Assembly (NCBI GenBank): GCA_046294625.1
Contig: JBKBKN010000018.1
Location: 1 to 64,000, forward strand
Origin: JBKBKN01 sp046294625
GTDB taxonomy: Bacteria > Bacteroidota > Bacteroidia > M30B66
Direction of reading: 5' to 3'
DNA length: 64,000 nucleotides
Under the pieces are notes generated by a model. That model was not told the origin of the DNA. It saw only the letters and a program-made list of their open reading frames with translations, and did not search any database. The position numbers and the translations under genes were made by a program. How positions within the stretch are numbered: the first letter of the stretch is position 1; every line of letters starts with the position of its first letter. Below are positions 9,251-17,840 of the stretch, piece after piece.

Positions 9251-9613
9251 ATGCAACTGCCTACACTCAAAGATGATCTTTCAACGTTTGCGTCATTTGT
9301 TGATAGTGGGGCTCTTTATTCAGATTTTATTGCACAGCTTAATCGAGATATTTCCCGAGCTGGTGTGGCACTTCATGTCTCCGATTTTCCTGTTTTGAGT
9401 TTGAATGAAGTTGTCACAGAAATTGAATTGGCGCTCCAGTTGTCTATCCAGAAATCACATTTAAGCATACAACAATTACTCTATGTCATTGATATTGACG
9501 AAAATCAATCCAAACAATTGAGCATGACAGCCGACGATCCGGTTCAGGCAATTGCCTTGCTCATTGTAAAGCGCATTTTGCAAAAAGTAATCACACGAAA
9601 GCTTTACAGATAG
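9251..9613 (+). CDS. Small hypothetical protein paired with the coiled-coil protein
   Basis: 120 residues, helical, no signal peptide or membrane segment. It is rich in Leu, Asp and Gln and ends in a basic helix (VKRILQKVITRKLYR). I do not recognise the family. It starts 9 bases after the coiled-coil membrane protein and is followed by a strong terminator, so the two genes form one unit and may work together. Confidence 0.7.
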   Translation: MQLPTLKDDLSTFASFVDSGALYSDFIAQLNRDISRAGVALHVSDFPVLSLNEVVTEIELALQLSIQKSHLSIQQLLYVIDIDENQSKQLSMTADDPVQAIALLIVKRILQKVITRKLYR

Positions 9614-9635
9614 TATCAGTTGTTCACCAATAATA

Positions 9636-9672
9636 AAGCACTTCATATTCAAAGCATGAATATGAAGTGCTT
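9636..9672. terminator. Bidirectional hairpin terminator between convergent genes
   Basis: A perfect 16-bp inverted repeat (9636-9651 with 9657-9672) and a 5-base loop, flanked by A-rich sequence on the left and T-rich sequence on the right. It can serve both the plus-strand pair and the minus-strand T9SS gene that ends at 9688. Confidence 0.88.
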
Positions 9673-9687
9673 CTATCTTTTAGGCTT

Positions 9688-12000
9688 TTAATTCACCACT
9701 ATTCGAATGGTATTTCTCTTGCTAGACTCTTCAAGTGATAAAATGTATACACCGGAAGCAAGATTCCGAATATTGAAAGGCTCAAAGTATTGACCATTTA
9801 CAGTTACACTTTTATCTGAAACAGTCTGAGAAAGTGCATTCATAAGACGTATTCTGATTTGTTTTGGTTTGTTTGTTTCGAACTTGATCTGGAATGACCC
9901 TTGAGCAGGATTCGGAAATACTTCGAAATTGCTCAATCCATCAATCTCCCGAACACTTAGTTTTTCCACCACCACATTCACCGTCACACTTGCTGTTCCG
10001 CAGCTGTTGGTTACTGTTAAGGTCACGGGATATGTACCATCGAATGGGAAGGTGAAAGATGGATTTTCTTGTGTGCTGGTATTTCCACCACCAAAATTCC
10101 ATACATAAGAGTTTCCAAATTGGGTAGTATTGGAGAACTGAACGGTGTATCCGGTGGTTTGGGAATAAGTAAAACTTGGAACAGGCGCATCGATTTCAAT
10201 AACCACAATATCTTCAGATACAGCCACACAACCATCAGGAGTGATTGCAACGACTGAATAAGTGCCCGACTGTGACACTGTTAATGAGTTGGAAACCGTT
10301 CCGTCGGACCAGATGTATCCATTGAATCCGGTGGCTGCGGTCAGTGTAACATTTTCACCCTCACAAAAAGTAACCAAACCTGAAGGGGTTACCTCAATGG
10401 GAACAGTGTTCGAGTTGTCAATATTAACGATCACAGCCGCAGATGTGCTTTGACAGCCATTGGCATCTGTTGCTGTTACCGAGTAAGAGCCACTTGCAGT
10501 AGCGGAAAAGCTTGCTCCGGGATCAGTACCATTCCATACATAATTGCTGAAACCGCCTGCCGCTTCAATATTTACCGGTCCTGCACATACATTCACCGCC
10601 CCGGACGGATCGGTAGTTAGAGGTGTTGGTGTGGTTTGGATAATTTCTACCGGAGTTGCGTTTACAGCACAACCGGATGCATCGGTTCCCGAACCGCTAT
10701 ACGTGCCGGGAGTACTCACCGTAATAGATGTTCCTGACTGAGCATTTGACCACACAAAATTTGCTATTCCATTTGGAACACTAAGGGTGATAGGACCATT
10801 GCAGAGATTGTTCAGCGATGGATTGAGCGAAATCGTTACCGAACTGGTTTGTGCCACCGTGATGGCTATCGGCTCGCTGAACACTGTGCCACAGCTATTT
10901 GATGCACTTGCTCTGAACCATATATCACTATTAATAGGTGTGCTGCTAAAGTTTTGACCCTGCGCCCCTGAAATATCATTGAAGTTAGTTCCATCATTGG
11001 ATTGTTGCCAGATAATGTTCGCACCACCGGCATTTGCTGCAATGCTCACCGAACCACCTGCACACACTGAATTAGCCGAAACAGATGTGATGGTAAGAAC
11101 GGGAAGCGTGTTGATGGTAATATTGGCGCCATTATCCGTTCCGGTAATTTGGGGATCAGAACTAACAATTCTTATTCTATATCCTGCTCCAGCCGCAGTA
11201 CCTTGTGGGATAGTAGCGTTGATGGTGCCAGCACTGGTGCCACTTAGTGTACCAATGTTAACAGGAGTAGTGAAGTTCCCATTGGCGTCGGAAAGCTGAG
11301 CTGTGAATACATTGCCAGCATTGAAAGTGCCCTGAAGACTAAAAGGAATTTGAACGCTTTGTTCAGGACAATAGTTCAATGGTGTTATTGCATTAGTAGT
11401 GATACTACTTGCTCCTCCGGGTATAATAATTCTGTAATCTTCGGTTTCACCATAGCTGTGATTTCCGCAAGGCTGTCCATTACTGATGTTAAAGAAAATT
11501 CTCACTCTGAGTCTTTTTGTCCCCGGGCTGGTACCTGCCGGAACGGTGAGGTTGCCGTTATGCACCACATTGGTGCATCCAACAAATCCACAGAGTGTGG
11601 CCATGTTTAAACTGGCAACCATTTCTCCTGCATCGTCGAAGGTGCCATTTTCATTCAAATCAATCCAAACCCTTACTGAATAGGGGCTGGCAAAATCTGC
11701 AGTAGCTCTTGTAACAGAAAATGGATAAGACGTACCTGGATTTAATGTAGCTTCGATGTTGGGAAATTGCACAGCATCAAAATAGTCGCCGTAGCTGTTG
11801 GGTGAGCATCCTGAAGGATTGTTGATGGTCGCAAGTGTAAAATTTACTATCCTGCTATTGGATTCGGCAGTGCAGGATGTTCCCACTGTAGGAATGCAGT
11901 GAGTTTGAGCACTTAATTTAAGTGATAAGGCAACAATGATAAAGAATGCTGCACTTTTGGAAATGAAATTAATAAGTCTCTTTGGTAGTCTTTTTTTCAT
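9688..12000 (-). CDS. T9SS surface protein with GEVED, Ig-like and PKD domains
   Basis: 770 residues with an N-terminal signal peptide ending near LKLSAQ. Residues about 35-190 form a GEVED domain: the VRVWIDLNENGTFDDAGE segment and the closing GETEDYRIII are its hallmarks. A second module (about 195-300) resembles domains with LSDANGNFTTP and GYRIRIVSSDP, shared with the giant LamG protein at 20419-25119. Several Cys-rich Ig-like modules follow, each ending in phrases such as GTYSVVA. A PKD module lies near 615-690 (YVWNFGGGNTST). The last 80 residues are a type A sorting domain with VFPNPAQG. Predicted to be displayed on or released from the cell surface; function likely adhesive. Confidence 0.88.
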   Translation of the reverse strand: MKKRLPKRLINFISKSAAFFIIVALSLKLSAQTHCIPTVGTSCTAESNSRIVNFTLATINNPSGCSPNSYGDYFDAVQFPNIEATLNPGTSYPFSVTRATADFASPYSVRVWIDLNENGTFDDAGEMVASLNMATLCGFVGCTNVVHNGNLTVPAGTSPGTKRLRVRIFFNISNGQPCGNHSYGETEDYRIIIPGGASSITTNAITPLNYCPEQSVQIPFSLQGTFNAGNVFTAQLSDANGNFTTPVNIGTLSGTSAGTINATIPQGTAAGAGYRIRIVSSDPQITGTDNGANITINTLPVLTITSVSANSVCAGGSVSIAANAGGANIIWQQSNDGTNFNDISGAQGQNFSSTPINSDIWFRASASNSCGTVFSEPIAITVAQTSSVTISLNPSLNNLCNGPITLSVPNGIANFVWSNAQSGTSITVSTPGTYSGSGTDASGCAVNATPVEIIQTTPTPLTTDPSGAVNVCAGPVNIEAAGGFSNYVWNGTDPGASFSATASGSYSVTATDANGCQSTSAAVIVNIDNSNTVPIEVTPSGLVTFCEGENVTLTAATGFNGYIWSDGTVSNSLTVSQSGTYSVVAITPDGCVAVSEDIVVIEIDAPVPSFTYSQTTGYTVQFSNTTQFGNSYVWNFGGGNTSTQENPSFTFPFDGTYPVTLTVTNSCGTASVTVNVVVEKLSVREIDGLSNFEVFPNPAQGSFQIKFETNKPKQIRIRLMNALSQTVSDKSVTVNGQYFEPFNIRNLASGVYILSLEESSKRNTIRIVVN

Positions 12001-12187
12001 AGTTTCTGGCTTAATGTTTTTCCGAATTTAAGAAATTATCATGCTTTTCGACGAATCGCGATTTAATAATCATCTGAAATTTAGGGCTAGATAATACAGA
12101 AATTCAGCGCACAGTTTTATGTATGAATAGGGCTTGTCTTGCATAATGCCCAAATAACCGTCTGAATACCAAAAAATAAGAAGAAAA

Positions 12188-12219
12188 AATCCCGACTGCC
12201 CGCAAGGGCAATCGGGATT
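12188..12219 (-). terminator. Rho-independent terminator of nrdBA
   Basis: Minus-strand hairpin of 14 base pairs with one mismatch and a GCAA-type loop, followed on the minus strand by a T-rich run (TTTTTTCTTCTT). It lies 25 bases downstream of the nrdA stop codon. Confidence 0.88.
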
Positions 12220-12243
12220 ATCCCACACAATTTATTGTTCAAA

Positions 12244-14616
12244 TTAACTTCCGCACGCCTCACAACCTTCAGGGTTGTCGAGTGAGCAGGACACTTCCGA
12301 CAAAGCATTCTCTGCCTGAATAACCGGAGTCATTTGTTTTTCGGCTTGCATTTCTACAGTAAACTTGATTGCGTCTGCAGCTGCTTTGGTGCGCAAATAA
12401 TACATACCTGTTTTTAAGCCTTTTTCCCAAGCATAGAAGTGCATAGATGTAAGCTTGGCCATATTTGGATTCTGAATGAAGATATTCATCGATTGTGACT
12501 GACAAATGAATGCGCCGCGGTCTGCTGCCATATCGATAATGCTTCGCTGCTTAATTTCCCAAACGGTTTTGTAAAGCTCTTTAATGTTTTCCGGAATCTC
12601 GGCTATTTCTTGAATAGAACCATTGGCTAAAATGATTTTACTCTTCAAGTCTTCATCCCAAAGACCCAACTCAACCAGATCTCTAAGCAGGTGCTTATTA
12701 ACGACCACAAATTCGCCGGACAATACACGACGGGTATAGATATTGGTGGTGTAGGGCTCAAAGCATTCGTTGTTTCCAAGAATCTGTGAGGTGGAAGCTG
12801 TTGGCATCGGAGCAAGGAGCAAAGAGTTACGCACACCATGCTTAATTACTTCTTCACGTAATACATCCCATTCCCATCTATTGCTCGGAGTCACATTCCA
12901 CATGTCGAATTGGAAAATACCCTTGGAAATAGGCGAACCGGCAAAACTTGAATAAGGCCCGTCTTTAATGGCGAGATCTTTTGATGCTGTCATTGCTGCA
13001 TAATAAATGGTTTCAAAGATTTCCGAGTTCAGTTTTCGGGCATCATCAGACTCAAATGGATAGCGAAGCATGATAAATGCATCGGCAAGACCCTGTACAC
13101 CAATACCAATTGGACGGTGGCGCAAGTTGGAGTTCTCGGCTTCTTTGACCGGATAGAAATTGTGATCAATGATTTTGTTCAGATTTAACGTAATCTGATA
13201 GGTCACTTCGAATAGTTTGTTGTGGTCAAACTCGCCATCAATAACAAATCTTGGCAGTGCAATTGACGCTAGATTACACACCGCAACTTCGTCTTTCGAA
13301 GTGTATTCGATAATTTCTGTACAGAGATTGCTGGACTTGATGGTACCTAGATTCTGCTGATTTGATTTTCTGTTTGCAGCATCTTTATATAGCATGTACG
13401 GAGTGCCAGTTTCTACTTGTGAATCAAGAATGATTGTCCACAGGTCGCGTGCATTGATTGTTTTACGCGCTCTGCCTTCTGATTCATATTTCTCATAGAG
13501 TGCTTCAAATTCTTTACCCCAACATTCGCTCAATCCCGGTGCTTCGTTCGGACAAAATAGTGACCATTTACCTTCTTCTTTCACGCGTTTCATGAATAAG
13601 TCCGGCACCCAAAGGGCGTAGAAAAGGTCGCGTGCTCTTTGCTCTTCCTTCCCGTGATTTTTTCTGAGATTCAGGAAGTCAACGATATCTGCATGCCAAG
13701 GCTCAATATAAATGGCAAAAGAGCCTTTGCGCTTGCCACCTCCCTGATCTACATAACGCGCTGTATCGTTAAATACTCTCAACATAGGCACAATACCATT
13801 TGATGTTCCATTGGTTCCTCTTATGTAAGAACCTGTGGCTCTAACATCATGTATGCTAAGTCCGATCCCTCCGGCCGATTGGGAAATTTTGGCACATTGC
13901 TTTAATGTATCGTAAATGCCATCGATGCTATCGTCTTTCATAGTAAGTAGAAAGCATGAAGACATTTGAGGCTTTGGTGTGCCGGAGTTGAATAAAGTCG
14001 GTGTAGCGTGTGTAAACCAACGCTCTGACATCATTTCATAGGTTTTAATGGCAGACTCAATATCATTTTTATGGATACCAACTGATACGCGCATGAGCAT
14101 ATGCTGCGGGCGCTCCACAACCTTACCATTGATTTTGAGCAGGTATGATTTTTCTAAGGTTTTAAACCCAAAATAATCATAGCCAAAGTCTCGGTCATAA
14201 ATAATATTAGAATCGAGCACATCAGCATTGTCCATAATCACTTGATACACATCATCGGCAATCAAAGGAGCCGGTTGATTGGTCTTTGGATCGATGTAGT
14301 GGTAAAGATCTTTGATCGTTTCTGAAAATGATTTCTTAGTAATCTTGTGTAGGTTGGAAACTGCAATGCGCGAAGCAAGCAAAGCATAGTCAGGATGCTT
14401 CACGGTGAGGGAAGCTGCGGTTTCGGCAGCCAAATTGTCTAACTCCACTGTGGTTACACCATTGTAGATTCCTTGAATCACCTTCATAGCAACTGCTACC
14501 GGATCTACATGCACCGGATTGAGTCCATAGCAGAGCTTCTGAATGCGTGCGGTTACTTTGTCAAACTTTACGGGCTCTTTGCGACCGTCTCTTTTAATTA
14601 CGTATGTTGATGTCAT
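12244..14616 (-). CDS. nrdA: Class Ia ribonucleoside-diphosphate reductase, alpha subunit
   Basis: The ATG at 14616 gives 790 residues; an in-frame TTG at 14646 directly after the nrdB stop is a less likely start. An N-terminal ATP-cone (about 1-90) for allosteric control precedes the catalytic barrel. Active-site residues are in place: Cys221 (SSCFLL), the N430-x-C432-x-E434 triad, and Cys447 as the second redox cysteine. The C-terminal tail ends with Cys785 and Cys788 (CEAC), which re-reduce the active site through thioredoxin or glutaredoxin. The enzyme converts ribonucleoside diphosphates to deoxyribonucleotides aerobically together with NrdB. It is the second gene of an nrdB-nrdA operon, 30 bases after nrdB, and is closed by a strong terminator. 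Confidence 0.96.
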   Translation of the reverse strand: MTSTYVIKRDGRKEPVKFDKVTARIQKLCYGLNPVHVDPVAVAMKVIQGIYNGVTTVELDNLAAETAASLTVKHPDYALLASRIAVSNLHKITKKSFSETIKDLYHYIDPKTNQPAPLIADDVYQVIMDNADVLDSNIIYDRDFGYDYFGFKTLEKSYLLKINGKVVERPQHMLMRVSVGIHKNDIESAIKTYEMMSERWFTHATPTLFNSGTPKPQMSSCFLLTMKDDSIDGIYDTLKQCAKISQSAGGIGLSIHDVRATGSYIRGTNGTSNGIVPMLRVFNDTARYVDQGGGKRKGSFAIYIEPWHADIVDFLNLRKNHGKEEQRARDLFYALWVPDLFMKRVKEEGKWSLFCPNEAPGLSECWGKEFEALYEKYESEGRARKTINARDLWTIILDSQVETGTPYMLYKDAANRKSNQQNLGTIKSSNLCTEIIEYTSKDEVAVCNLASIALPRFVIDGEFDHNKLFEVTYQITLNLNKIIDHNFYPVKEAENSNLRHRPIGIGVQGLADAFIMLRYPFESDDARKLNSEIFETIYYAAMTASKDLAIKDGPYSSFAGSPISKGIFQFDMWNVTPSNRWEWDVLREEVIKHGVRNSLLLAPMPTASTSQILGNNECFEPYTTNIYTRRVLSGEFVVVNKHLLRDLVELGLWDEDLKSKIILANGSIQEIAEIPENIKELYKTVWEIKQRSIIDMAADRGAFICQSQSMNIFIQNPNMAKLTSMHFYAWEKGLKTGMYYLRTKAAADAIKFTVEMQAEKQMTPVIQAENALSEVSCSLDNPEGCEACGS

Positions 14617-14646
14617 ATTTATATTGGTATAAGGCTGTAAACTCAA

Positions 14647-15681
14647 TTAAAAATCCTCGTCGGTTGAAAAGACTTGTTCTTCTTTGTTTGCCATAACTCC
14701 GCTTTTCTGATACTCAGACACTCTGCCTTCGAAGAAATTTGTCTTACCTTGAAGTGAAATCATTTCCATGAAATCAAAAGGGTTTGCACTTTTATATACT
14801 TTGCTGTAACCGAGTGCCATCAACAGGCGGTCAGCCACGAACTCGATGTATTGACACATCAAATCAGCATTCATGCCAATGAGTTGTACAGGCAAAGAAT
14901 GCGTAACAAATTCCTTTTCAATTTCCACTGCATTGGTGATAATGGCTTTTACCTTTTCTTCAGAGAGTTTATTGCGCAATTCTTGGTAAAGCAGGCAAGC
15001 AAAGTCGCAATGCAAACCTTCGTCGCGAGAGATTAATTCGTTCGAAAAGCTAAGACCTTTCATTAGTCCGCGCTTTTTTAACCAGAATATCGAACAAAAG
15101 CTTCCGGAGAAGAAAATACCTTCTACAGCGGCAAAAGCGACTAAACGTTCCGCAAACGACCCGTTTTCAATCCATCGCAAAGCCCATTCTGCTTTCTTCC
15201 CAACAGATGGAACGGTGTCGATTGCATGAAACAGGTGCTGTTTTTCAGCTTCATTCTTGATATAGGTATCAATCAGCAACGAATAGGTTTCAGAATGAAT
15301 ATTTTCCATCATAATTTGAAAACCATAAAAACATCTTGCTTCCGGATATTGCACTTCATTCATGAAGTTAACGGCAAGATTTTCATTCACAATACCATCA
15401 CTTGCTGCAAAGAATGCAAGCACATTTTTAATGAAATAACGCTCATCGTCGTTTAGCTTATTTTCCCAATCGTTAATATCAGTTGATAAATCGATTTCTT
15501 CTGCGGTCCAGAAACTCGCTTCGGCTTGTTTATACATCTTCCAAATATCTTTATGTTTGATAGGGAAGAGCACGAAACGATCCTTGTTTTCTCTCAGAAT
15601 GGGTTCATCGTGAACCACGTTGTTTTTTTCAATCATGTTCTCAATTTCTTTTGGTGTTGACGTGATAGTTGTTATAGACAT
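14647..15681 (-). CDS. nrdB: Class Ia ribonucleoside-diphosphate reductase, beta subunit (eukaryote-like R2)
   Basis: From ATG 15681 the protein has 344 residues, the normal length for a short R2. The di-iron and radical residues are present: Asp64 in AEEIDLS, Glu126, His129 and radical Tyr133 in the ENIHSETY motif, and the later EGLHCDF Glu/His pair. Wording such as RCFYGFQ, ENIHSE, and FWLKKRGLM is closer to eukaryotic R2 than to E. coli NrdB, as is usual in Bacteroidota. It houses the tyrosyl radical that NrdA uses for catalysis. nrdB precedes nrdA in the operon. A 14-bp palindrome lies 111 bases upstream of the start and may be an operator. Confidence 0.95.
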   Translation of the reverse strand: MSITTITSTPKEIENMIEKNNVVHDEPILRENKDRFVLFPIKHKDIWKMYKQAEASFWTAEEIDLSTDINDWENKLNDDERYFIKNVLAFFAASDGIVNENLAVNFMNEVQYPEARCFYGFQIMMENIHSETYSLLIDTYIKNEAEKQHLFHAIDTVPSVGKKAEWALRWIENGSFAERLVAFAAVEGIFFSGSFCSIFWLKKRGLMKGLSFSNELISRDEGLHCDFACLLYQELRNKLSEEKVKAIITNAVEIEKEFVTHSLPVQLIGMNADLMCQYIEFVADRLLMALGYSKVYKSANPFDFMEMISLQGKTNFFEGRVSEYQKSGVMANKEEQVFSTDEDF

Positions 15682-15792
15682 ATTTTTTAAATTATTGATA
15701 ATCAGTGTTTTGCATTTTTCCATCAGGGTTAACCTTCCTTGAGCAGCTTATCTGCTCTTTATCAGTTCATTAACAAATCATTGATGGGAAAA

Positions 15793-15806
15793 TTGTTCTT
15801 GAACAA
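15793..15806. promoter_or_regulatory. Palindrome upstream of nrdB, candidate operator
   Basis: A perfect inverted repeat TTGTTC-TT-GAACAA about 112 bases before the nrdB start. It does not look like the NrdR box that I know. The regulator is unknown. Confidence 0.35.
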
Positions 15807-16158
15807 AAATCGTTGGTCGAGCCTTTCCATGCAACTTGTAATTGTGAACAAAGGGGCAGTGTTTTTAACATCGCCCCGGAAACACCTGACAATAAAGCTT
15901 TTTATCAAATTTGAATTATGCCAGTCTTGGTTAAAGAAAACTGAAATTAACAATGGGTGTTTTGAATATCAGCTACTTATCACTTTGTTAACATCGCCTT
16001 ATCATGTATTAAAAACTTGTTAATTAATTGTTGTCAAAAGGTATTGTGTTGAATGGTTTTCGGACACAGACTTTTCATCCTTTTGTTTCCTTGCTTCGTT
16101 GCAATCATTAAACGTTGGTGTTTTGAGAATGAATGTGTGATTAAAATCATGTTCTATG

Positions 16159-16172
16159 ATGACCAAGGTCAT
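16159..16172. promoter_or_regulatory. Crp/Fnr-like operator upstream of the CBS-domain gene
   Basis: A perfect inverted repeat ATGACC-AA-GGTCAT. The core TGAC-N4-GTCA has the half-site geometry of Crp/Fnr-superfamily sites (compare TTGAT-N4-ATCAA of Fnr and TTGAC-N4-GTCAA of NNR/DNR). It is centred about 30 bases upstream of the -7 element of the CBS gene, overlapping the position where the -33 element should be, and that element is poor. This fits a site for an activator, for instance one responding to oxygen or nitric oxide. Confidence 0.5.
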
Positions 16173-16194
16173 AAAGTTTAGCAAGGCATTACAA

Positions 16195-16202
16195 TAGCTT
16201 TG
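16195..16202 (+). promoter_or_regulatory. -7 promoter element (TAnnTTTG) of the CBS-domain gene
   Basis: TAGCTTTG matches the Bacteroidota -7 consensus exactly, 28 bases before the start codon. The upstream -33 TTG is not conserved; the palindrome at 16159-16172 lies there instead. Confidence 0.6.
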
Positions 16203-16230
16203 TACTACATCATTTCAACAAATACAAACT

Positions 16231-16647
16231 ATGAAAAAAAGAGAACCGGTAAGTCATATTATGACAAAGGATGTTTTCACTGTTGCAGAGAAAGATAAAC
16301 TACAAGATGCGGTTAATATCATTCGCAAAAATAAAATTCGCCACTTGCCTGTATTGAAAGGCAATGAAGTAAGCGGCATTATTAGTCGAACAGATTTGAA
16401 CAGACTAACATTCGGAGCGCTCTTCGAAAATCAGGAAGGAGCTGATGAAGCTATTCTGGACATGCTAAGTATTCCGCAAGTAATGACATCAAAACTAAGA
16501 ACTGTAAGCCCGAGCGACTCCATAAAGGAGGTTGCCGAAATCTTTTCTAAAGAAGAGTTTCATGCATTGCCTGTTGTAGAGAATGGCGTACTGAAAGGTA
16601 TTGTCACTACTACAGATGTTATTGCATATATGCTTGATCAATATTGA
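16231..16647 (+). CDS. Tandem CBS-domain protein
   Basis: 138 residues made almost entirely of two CBS motifs. The first runs about 6-65 (HIMTKDVFTVAEKD, then RHLPVLKGNEVSGIISRTDL) and the second about 82-138 (VMTSKLRTVSPSDS, then HALPVVENGVLKGIVTTTDVI). Such stand-alone CBS pairs bind adenosine nucleotides or related ligands and act as cytoplasmic energy or redox sensors. No enzyme domain is attached, so the partner is unknown. The gene is monocistronic: it has its own -7 element and is followed by a strong terminator. The palindrome upstream suggests control by a Crp/Fnr-type regulator, which would fit a stress or oxygen-limitation role. Confidence 0.9.
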   Translation: MKKREPVSHIMTKDVFTVAEKDKLQDAVNIIRKNKIRHLPVLKGNEVSGIISRTDLNRLTFGALFENQEGADEAILDMLSIPQVMTSKLRTVSPSDSIKEVAEIFSKEEFHALPVVENGVLKGIVTTTDVIAYMLDQY

Positions 16648-16708
16648 TTTTAGCCTAGAATCAAATGGTTTAAGTTTTAATCAAACAAACCCACACCGCT
16701 GAAAGACG

Positions 16709-16744
16709 AAAAACCCTGACACTTGAAAAAGTGTCAGGGTTTTT
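16709..16744. terminator. Bidirectional hairpin terminator
   Basis: A perfect 16-bp stem (16709-16724 with 16729-16744) closed by a GAAA loop with A-run and T-run flanks. It lies between the CBS gene and the convergent DUF4476 gene and can stop transcription from both sides. Confidence 0.92.
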
Positions 16745-16784
16745 AATTTCTAAACCTTTATAAAGGACTGTTTAAGCTTGAAGT

Positions 16785-17801
16785 TTATTGTCTGGATTCG
16801 AGAAACATGTTAAGGTCACTTTTTGATGAAGAAAAGTTAAATGCATCATTCACCATGAAGTAATTTCCTTTATCCACACAGAAGTCATAGGCAAATTTGG
16901 CATAATCTAATTTGTTTTGTTCGAATGAGAATAAGCCCATAATGGTAATAATTTGATCTACATTCAAGCAATTGTTTCTAGTAAACTGTCGGGCTACACG
17001 CATTTGGTTGTCTGAGAATGATTCATTCTTTATGCTGTTTACACCTCTTTGGAACTGATCATTAGAAACGGCTCTAACACAAGAGCTGGACGGAGCAGGT
17101 GCCGGCGTGTTGGGTGAAGGGCTCACAACCGCTTGTTGCTCTGTAAGGTTATTGGAGCTGTTAGTCGATGATGATGATGTGGTCGTAGTGGTTGTTGTGG
17201 TTGTCATTCCGGGAAGCCCACTTAGGTTAATGTTCATGCCTACCTGTTGCCCATCTACAGTAACACTGGTTCCAAAATTTACATTCTCTGTCGAAGTCAC
17301 GATGGTTTGCGTCTGAGTGGCAGGCACTTGTTGTTGTGTAGTTACATTTCTTGTAGTGGTAGTTGTGGTTGCCGGGACAGCCGGTTGTGTTGTAACAGGT
17401 GCAGATGTTTGTTGCACAGGAGCCGGAGCCGGAGGTGGGGTTGCTGCCGTAGCAGGCTCAAAGCTCGAGATACGCAGCACCATAGAACCTTTTCTTTCTC
17501 TAATGGCATATACCACATTCATTTTTTGATTATCTACATCCACTAATTGAATGTGCTGGCTTACATCTTTAAAACGCTCGTCTTCAAAAATGATTCTTGC
17601 TCTGTAGAAGTCTTTTGTCAAATTTGGAATTACTATACGGTGAGCAGCTTCTGCATTTTGTCTTTCACCGTCAATTATGACCCAGAATCTATGACCATCT
17701 TCTGAAAAGAATGTTGCTGTGGAAGGAGTCTGAGCATCAGCTTTGAAAGCTATGAGGCTAAGAAATACGAAAATAATGTTGAATGTTTTGAATGTCTTCA
17801 T
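16785..17801 (-). CDS. Exported DUF4476-domain protein with Pro/Thr-rich linker
   Basis: 338 residues with a signal peptide (cleavage near FKADAQ). An N-terminal beta-rich domain (about 28-115) is followed by a long low-complexity linker (about 115-235) rich in Pro, Thr, Ser, Gln and Ala, including a run of nine Thr residues. A C-terminal DUF4476 helical domain (about 243-338) starts CVRAVSNDQFQ and has the typical QFTRNNCLNVDQI segment. DUF4476 is common in Bacteroidota and has no assigned function. The gene is last in an operon with the LPP20-like and FlgT-like genes (39 bases after the latter) and is followed by a strong terminator, so it is probably a periplasmic or outer-membrane partner of those two. 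Confidence 0.85.
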   Translation of the reverse strand: MKTFKTFNIIFVFLSLIAFKADAQTPSTATFFSEDGHRFWVIIDGERQNAEAAHRIVIPNLTKDFYRARIIFEDERFKDVSQHIQLVDVDNQKMNVVYAIRERKGSMVLRISSFEPATAATPPPAPAPVQQTSAPVTTQPAVPATTTTTTRNVTTQQQVPATQTQTIVTSTENVNFGTSVTVDGQQVGMNINLSGLPGMTTTTTTTTTSSSSTNSSNNLTEQQAVVSPSPNTPAPAPSSSCVRAVSNDQFQRGVNSIKNESFSDNQMRVARQFTRNNCLNVDQIITIMGLFSFEQNKLDYAKFAYDFCVDKGNYFMVNDAFNFSSSKSDLNMFLESRQ

Positions 17802-17840
17802 AATTTTAGATTGAAATTGATGTCGTTTACTTGGTTTATA

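Larger units (their letters stand above)
15682..16230. other. Long divergent intergenic region between nrdB and the CBS gene
   Basis: About 549 bases that hold no convincing gene. An open frame at 15739-16023 on the plus strand has atypical composition and no recognisable features. The region carries two palindromes (15793-15806 and 16159-16172), a small hairpin at 15741-15757 and one sigma-A-type -7 element (16195-16202). Its length suggests regulated expression of the flanking genes. Confidence 0.6.

Noticed and set aside
15739..16023. A 94-residue open frame in the nrdB/CBS intergenic region.
   Set aside because: No recognisable domain, unusual composition, no ribosome or promoter signal, and it overlaps the probable nrdB control region.
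17107..17546. Open frames on the plus strand opposite the DUF4476 gene with Val/Cys-rich runs.
   Set aside because: They are the antisense of the Thr/Pro/Gln-rich linker and have no independent features.
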